From the NCBI RefSeq assembly GCF_001424565.1, contig NZ_LMOL01000005.1, positions 19,422-83,421 of the forward strand: a stretch of 64,000 nt of DNA. The letters run 5' to 3'. The DNA is from Arthrobacter sp. Leaf141 (GTDB lineage: Bacteria; Actinomycetota; Actinomycetes; Actinomycetales; Micrococcaceae). Position numbers and translations under genes: made by a program. The notes under the pieces are model-generated. The model worked only from the letters and a program-made list of their open reading frames with translations, was not told where the DNA came from and searched no databases. Of this stretch, positions 60,838-64,000 are shown in pieces. Every line of letters begins with the position of its first letter. The first letter of the stretch is position 1.

Positions 60838-61971
60838 CTACAGCTGCAGCGTGAGGGGCCGTGCCAGCCCGTTCACGGTGGCCGCGGGCCAGCGCGGATC
60901 AGCCGTGAGGACCTGGACGCCCGAGCCGGTCAGCTGGACCGTATCCTCGATCTTGACGCCGGGTCCTGACGGGTTCCACGTGAAGGGCTGGTCCTGGACC
61001 ACGGTATCGGTGACAGCAGCCGTGACCCGCGGATCCCGGCCCGCGTAGCCGGCGGGGCCGCCCTGGTGATGCTGTTCCCACTGCTCGGCGCCGAAGCCGT
61101 GCCGGACATAGGCGGACTTGATCTCGGTAAAAACCCGGTCAAGGGTGGTGCCGGGGACGGTGGCGTCGAAGATGTCGGCTTCCACGGCCGCGATGCGGGC
61201 CTCGGCGTCGCGCTCGGCCGGACTGCCGGCGTCGAACCTGACCCACCGGGTGATGTTGGCAACCAGGCCGTCCCGGCGGGCGCACACCACGGCCATGGCG
61301 CGGCGGCCCAGCGGCGAGTGGGTGGCCAGCGGGTGCCGGAACTGGCTGCGGGCGCTGCCGTTGCAGAGCAGGACCAGGGGCTCCGCACCGGCGGCCACCA
61401 CCCGCCCGGCCAGGGCTGAGGCGATGTCGAACTCCGTGGTGCGGGGTGTTGCGGTGGACAGGACGTCCGTCAGGATGACAGCCAGTTCGGCGCCCAGCCT
61501 GGCGTAGCGGTCGCTTTCCGCCGGCAGCAGCTGCTGCCTGGCGGCCCGGAGTTCCGCCGCGACATCAGCTTCGGCCAGGGGAGCTGAGCCGGGTGCCCCC
61601 AGGGCTGCCGCGGCCTCGTGCAGGCTTCCGTACCAGGGCGCCGTGTGGAGGGCGACGCCGGACGGCAGCTCCTCGGCGGCGATCCGGCCCGCTTCGTTGT
61701 TGAAGGTGACCAGGTGGTCGCCGTCGCGGTCCACCAGCATCGCGGCAACGGGGTCGCCGGCGAGGCTGATGTGGACGCGGCTGCCGTCCAGGTACCAGGT
61801 GAGGGCCGTGTGGGTGGAGAGCAGCAGGGAATCCCGGCCGGCCGCGTCCAGGATGTCCAGGACCCGGCGCCGTTTGATGGCCCGGTCCGCCGCGGAGGCA
61901 GGGGCAGCGCGCGTGCCGGACTCCGGTGCGGGTGGCTGCAGCTGGCCGGGGTTAACTGTTGTCTGGCTCAT
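60838..61971 (-). CDS. M24-fold (creatinase/aminopeptidase P-like) protein lacking usual metal ligands
   Basis: A 377-residue protein with the pita-bread fold: a creatinase N-terminal domain (LLLSTHTALTWYLDGSRVHI) and an M24 C-terminal domain ending KIEDTVQLTGSGVQVLT. In canonical M24 peptidases the ligands lie in D-x-G...SDITR, a HGIG histidine and the TIEPG glutamate. Here these read ARRDGLVANITR (second Asp replaced by Asn, first not recognisable), QHHQGG (His kept) and FTWNPSG (Glu replaced by Asn). It may therefore be a metal-independent hydrolase like creatinase, or a non-enzymatic relative. It overlaps the DUF6807 fusion gene by 4 nt (ATGA), so the two proteins probably act together. 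Confidence 0.78.
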   Translation of the reverse strand: MSQTTVNPGQLQPPAPESGTRAAPASAADRAIKRRRVLDILDAAGRDSLLLSTHTALTWYLDGSRVHISLAGDPVAAMLVDRDGDHLVTFNNEAGRIAAEELPSGVALHTAPWYGSLHEAAAALGAPGSAPLAEADVAAELRAARQQLLPAESDRYARLGAELAVILTDVLSTATPRTTEFDIASALAGRVVAAGAEPLVLLCNGSARSQFRHPLATHSPLGRRAMAVVCARRDGLVANITRWVRFDAGSPAERDAEARIAAVEADIFDATVPGTTLDRVFTEIKSAYVRHGFGAEQWEQHHQGGPAGYAGRDPRVTAAVTDTVVQDQPFTWNPSGPGVKIEDTVQLTGSGVQVLTADPRWPAATVNGLARPLTLQL

Positions 61972-64000
61972 GTGAGGTCCCTTTGCTGCTTGATCAGTGC
62001 TTCGATGTCGGGGGTGCCCAGGATGCCGTCCGCCACCAGGACGGTGACGCGGCGCCGGACGGGATTGCCGGGGGTGGCGATAACCGGGGTGTCCCAGGCG
62101 AGTGACTGGCCCACCCCGGGGTAGCCGTCAACGCGGACGAACCACGGGTCCGTGGAGCCTGTTTCGGCGAGGAAGACCAGCGTGGCACCGGCCGCGGCAC
62201 CGCCGTCGTCCGTGGTGAAGGACCCGGACCAGGCCAGCCAGGGCGCCACGCTGCCATGGACAGCGGACTCGCCCTCGCTGGCCGCGGTCCGGACGGAGGC
62301 GTCGGTGCAGGCGGGGAACCGCCAGAAGAAGCCGCCGTAGCCGCCTTCGTGGCGGCCGTTGGAGCCCGGGCTGCCCAGGCTCACGGGATGTCCGCCGGCG
62401 GGGGAGAGCGCGAAGTCCAGCCCCAGCTGCCACACGCCGGGCCCGACGCCGGACCAGGACCAGGTGCGTTCCTCCACCAGGACGGGGGTGCCGTCCGGGC
62501 CCTGCCAGGACAGGGTCTCCTGCAACGTTCCCGGCTTCCCGTCCGCTGCGTCGGTCTGCGCCGCGGCGGTCACCGTGATGCTGCCGTGGTCAGGACGCCA
62601 GACGTACTGGCCGGCTGCGCGCGTGTAGGTGCGGCCGCCCCAGAAGTTGATGCCGTCCACATCCTGGAGGGCCACGCCGGCGCCGAGGTGCCACACGTGG
62701 TCCAGCGGCTGGTGGTCCGTGACCACGGTGCCCGCAGCGGTCCGGACAGGGTGCAGGTAGGGCCGGGGTGAGGACACCGCACGGATGCGGCTGCCGTCCT
62801 GGTACCCGGCCACGGTGTGGCCGGACAGCTTCAGGGTTCGTGCGGGCGGCAGGGAGCGCGCCCAGGGGACGCCGAGTTCTGCAAACGTCGCCTGGGACTT
62901 GGCTGCCCGGTCAATGAGGCCGGCGATGCCGTGGACCACGGGATGGGCGTCGTCGCCTTCGCCCTCCCAGGTCAGGTGCGCGTCGGGGATGGCCTGCGGG
63001 TCCGGGGCGGTACGGATGGCTTCCAGGACAGCGGTGAACGCACCGGTGTCTGCAAGGGAACTGAGGAGCGGAACACCGGTGGCCCGGGCCGCGAGCAGGT
63101 TCTCCAGCAGGTCCGTCCGGGTGTGCTGCTGCCGTTCCTCGCCGTCCGGGGTGCTGATGAGCACCTCGTCCCGGGTGTAGAACAGGGTGATCTCGCCGCG
63201 GGTTCCGTGGATGGTGACGGAGGGGTCCAGTTGCGTGGGAGCGCACAGGGTCAAGGCGCACAGCAGGGTAGTGCCGGTGGCGGTGCGGACCCGGAGGACC
63301 GAGGTGTCGTCGCTTTCGGTGTGATGGGCCCGGTAAAGGTCAGCCTCCACCGAGGCGACATCCGCCAGCGTGTGGGCCCCGGCCAGGTGCAGGCCCGTGG
63401 CCACGGCATGCGCCAGGGCGTTGGTGGCCACGCCGTCCACCACGTCGACGCCGCCCAGGTTCCGCTTCCCGGCCCAGCGGGAGCGTTTGAAGTATCCCTT
63501 GGTGCGGAGCCACTGGCCTGTGGCGCTCAGCCCCAGCACGTCACCGATGGTGCCCGCCGCGACGAGCTCCCGGATGGCCGGCAGCGCGGTGGAGCCGAGG
63601 CTCTGGAAGCCCACCTGGACGCGCCCGCCGGACGCCTCTGCGGCGGCCAGCATGTCCTGGAACCGGGCCAGCGATGCGGCCGGCGGCTTCTCCACGTAGA
63701 CGTCCACCCCGGCCGCCAAGGCAGCGATGGCCAGGGGCGCATGGGTCTGGATGGGGGTGGCGAGGATGACCACGTCGGCGCCCGGTCCGTCGGCGAGCAG
63801 GGCGTCCAGGGTGGGGAACACGGCCACCGATCCGGCAAGTTTGCCTGGTTCGGGCGGGTTGGGGTCGGCGACGGCCACGAGTTCCAAGGCGCCGGCTGCT
63901 TCCAGCCGCGCGAGGTTTGCCAGGTGGCGCTCGCCGAAGCCGTGGACGCCTACAAGCGCGATGCGCGGAATGGCCGGCGGAGTGGCTGCTGCAGCCGGGG
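61968..64000 (-). CDS. Gfo/Idh/MocA oxidoreductase fused to a DUF6807 (PmoA-like) domain, 5' end outside the window
   Basis: At least 677 residues; the start is beyond the right edge. The visible frame begins PRIALVGVHGFGERHLANLA, with the Rossmann glycines, then VVILATPIQTHAPLAIAALA and VYVEKPPAAS (EKP motif). From about 63000 downward the sequence changes to a beta-rich domain with SGHTVAGYQDGSRIR, HPVRTAAGTVVTDHQPLDHVWH (shown by DHVWHLGAG), INFWGGRTYTR and GGYGGFFWRFPA, which I recognise as the DUF6807/PmoA-like domain. Standalone DUF6807 proteins occur in carbohydrate clusters; function unknown. A TTG at 63887 would cut off the cofactor motif and is rejected as the start. It is translationally coupled to the M24-fold gene. 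Confidence 0.83.
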   Translation of the reverse strand, partial: PAAAATPPAIPRIALVGVHGFGERHLANLARLEAAGALELVAVADPNPPEPGKLAGSVAVFPTLDALLADGPGADVVILATPIQTHAPLAIAALAAGVDVYVEKPPAASLARFQDMLAAAEASGGRVQVGFQSLGSTALPAIRELVAAGTIGDVLGLSATGQWLRTKGYFKRSRWAGKRNLGGVDVVDGVATNALAHAVATGLHLAGAHTLADVASVEADLYRAHHTESDDTSVLRVRTATGTTLLCALTLCAPTQLDPSVTIHGTRGEITLFYTRDEVLISTPDGEERQQHTRTDLLENLLAARATGVPLLSSLADTGAFTAVLEAIRTAPDPQAIPDAHLTWEGEGDDAHPVVHGIAGLIDRAAKSQATFAELGVPWARSLPPARTLKLSGHTVAGYQDGSRIRAVSSPRPYLHPVRTAAGTVVTDHQPLDHVWHLGAGVALQDVDGINFWGGRTYTRAAGQYVWRPDHGSITVTAAAQTDAADGKPGTLQETLSWQGPDGTPVLVEERTWSWSGVGPGVWQLGLDFALSPAGGHPVSLGSPGSNGRHEGGYGGFFWRFPACTDASVRTAASEGESAVHGSVAPWLAWSGSFTTDDGGAAAGATLVFLAETGSTDPWFVRVDGYPGVGQSLAWDTPVIATPGNPVRRRVTVLVADGILGTPDIEALIKQQRDLT

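Noticed and set aside
63887..63889. TTG at 63887 as the start of the DUF6807 fusion
   Set aside because: The frame stays open to the window edge and codes for the conserved Rossmann glycine motif upstream, so the gene is longer and only partly present.

Overview
The window looks like a chromosomal segment of a high-GC actinobacterium of the Micrococcaceae, most likely Arthrobacter or Pseudarthrobacter. GC is high throughout, almost every ORF has antisense shadows, and many genes appear to lack a leader (a TANNNT box 6-7 nt before the start codon). The backbone order (ridA, NUDIX, crp, marP ... acs ... nth, NUDIX ... ssdA-tadABC-pilin-tadE ... DUF1998 helicase ... topA) matches the Mycobacterium tuberculosis Rv3678c-Rv3646c block, read in the opposite direction. 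No rRNA, tRNA, CRISPR array, integrase, transposase or phage gene was seen.

Layout. 1-4.3 kb: tail of a DUF4177 gene, ridA, a NUDIX hydrolase, crp, marP and aroQ. 4.4-11.3 kb: an alpha-galactoside operon on the minus strand (two permeases, binding protein, GH36 alpha-galactosidase) with a divergent LacI regulator and a matched pair of operators. 11.4-16.8 kb: a tightly overlapping plus-strand unit of a small acidic secreted protein, sensor kinase, response regulator, SLC13-type transporter and glycerate kinase. 16.8-20.9 kb: a second sugar ABC operon with a DeoR regulator as its last gene. 21-28.6 kb: acs, a four-helix membrane protein, nth, a CoA-type NUDIX, a DUF1508 protein and a family A DNA polymerase. 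28.7-36.7 kb: a compact Tad pilus locus and the DUF1998 helicase. 36.8-46.9 kb: GNAT, trhO, two paralogous lipoproteins, a methyltransferase, topA, an SseB-like gene, ppx/gppA and proC. 47-53.3 kb: ktrA/ktrB, acuC, an ArsR-like gene, lldD and lldR. 53.4-64 kb: a LacI regulator and a five-gene operon that encodes the whole oxidative uronate/aldarate route to 2-oxoglutarate, then a convergent pair made of an M24-fold protein and an oxidoreductase-DUF6807 fusion that runs off the right edge.

How it works together. Much of the window is carbon uptake and its control: galactosides, an unidentified sugar, an organic acid or glycerate, acetate, lactate and hexuronates each have their own transporter or enzyme set, and most have a local regulator. 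Crp is encoded here, and Crp-type sites (TGTGA-N6-TCACA) lie before both sugar operons and upstream of acs, so it may link these units. The two sugar operons and the two-component cluster sit between aroQ and acs, inside an otherwise conserved housekeeping block, which suggests lineage-specific insertion.

The most unusual items are the peptide/two-component/transporter/kinase unit, the pair of cysteine-containing lipoprotein paralogues, the M24-fold protein that has lost several metal ligands, a near-perfect 64-nt palindrome, and the series of probable leaderless promoters.
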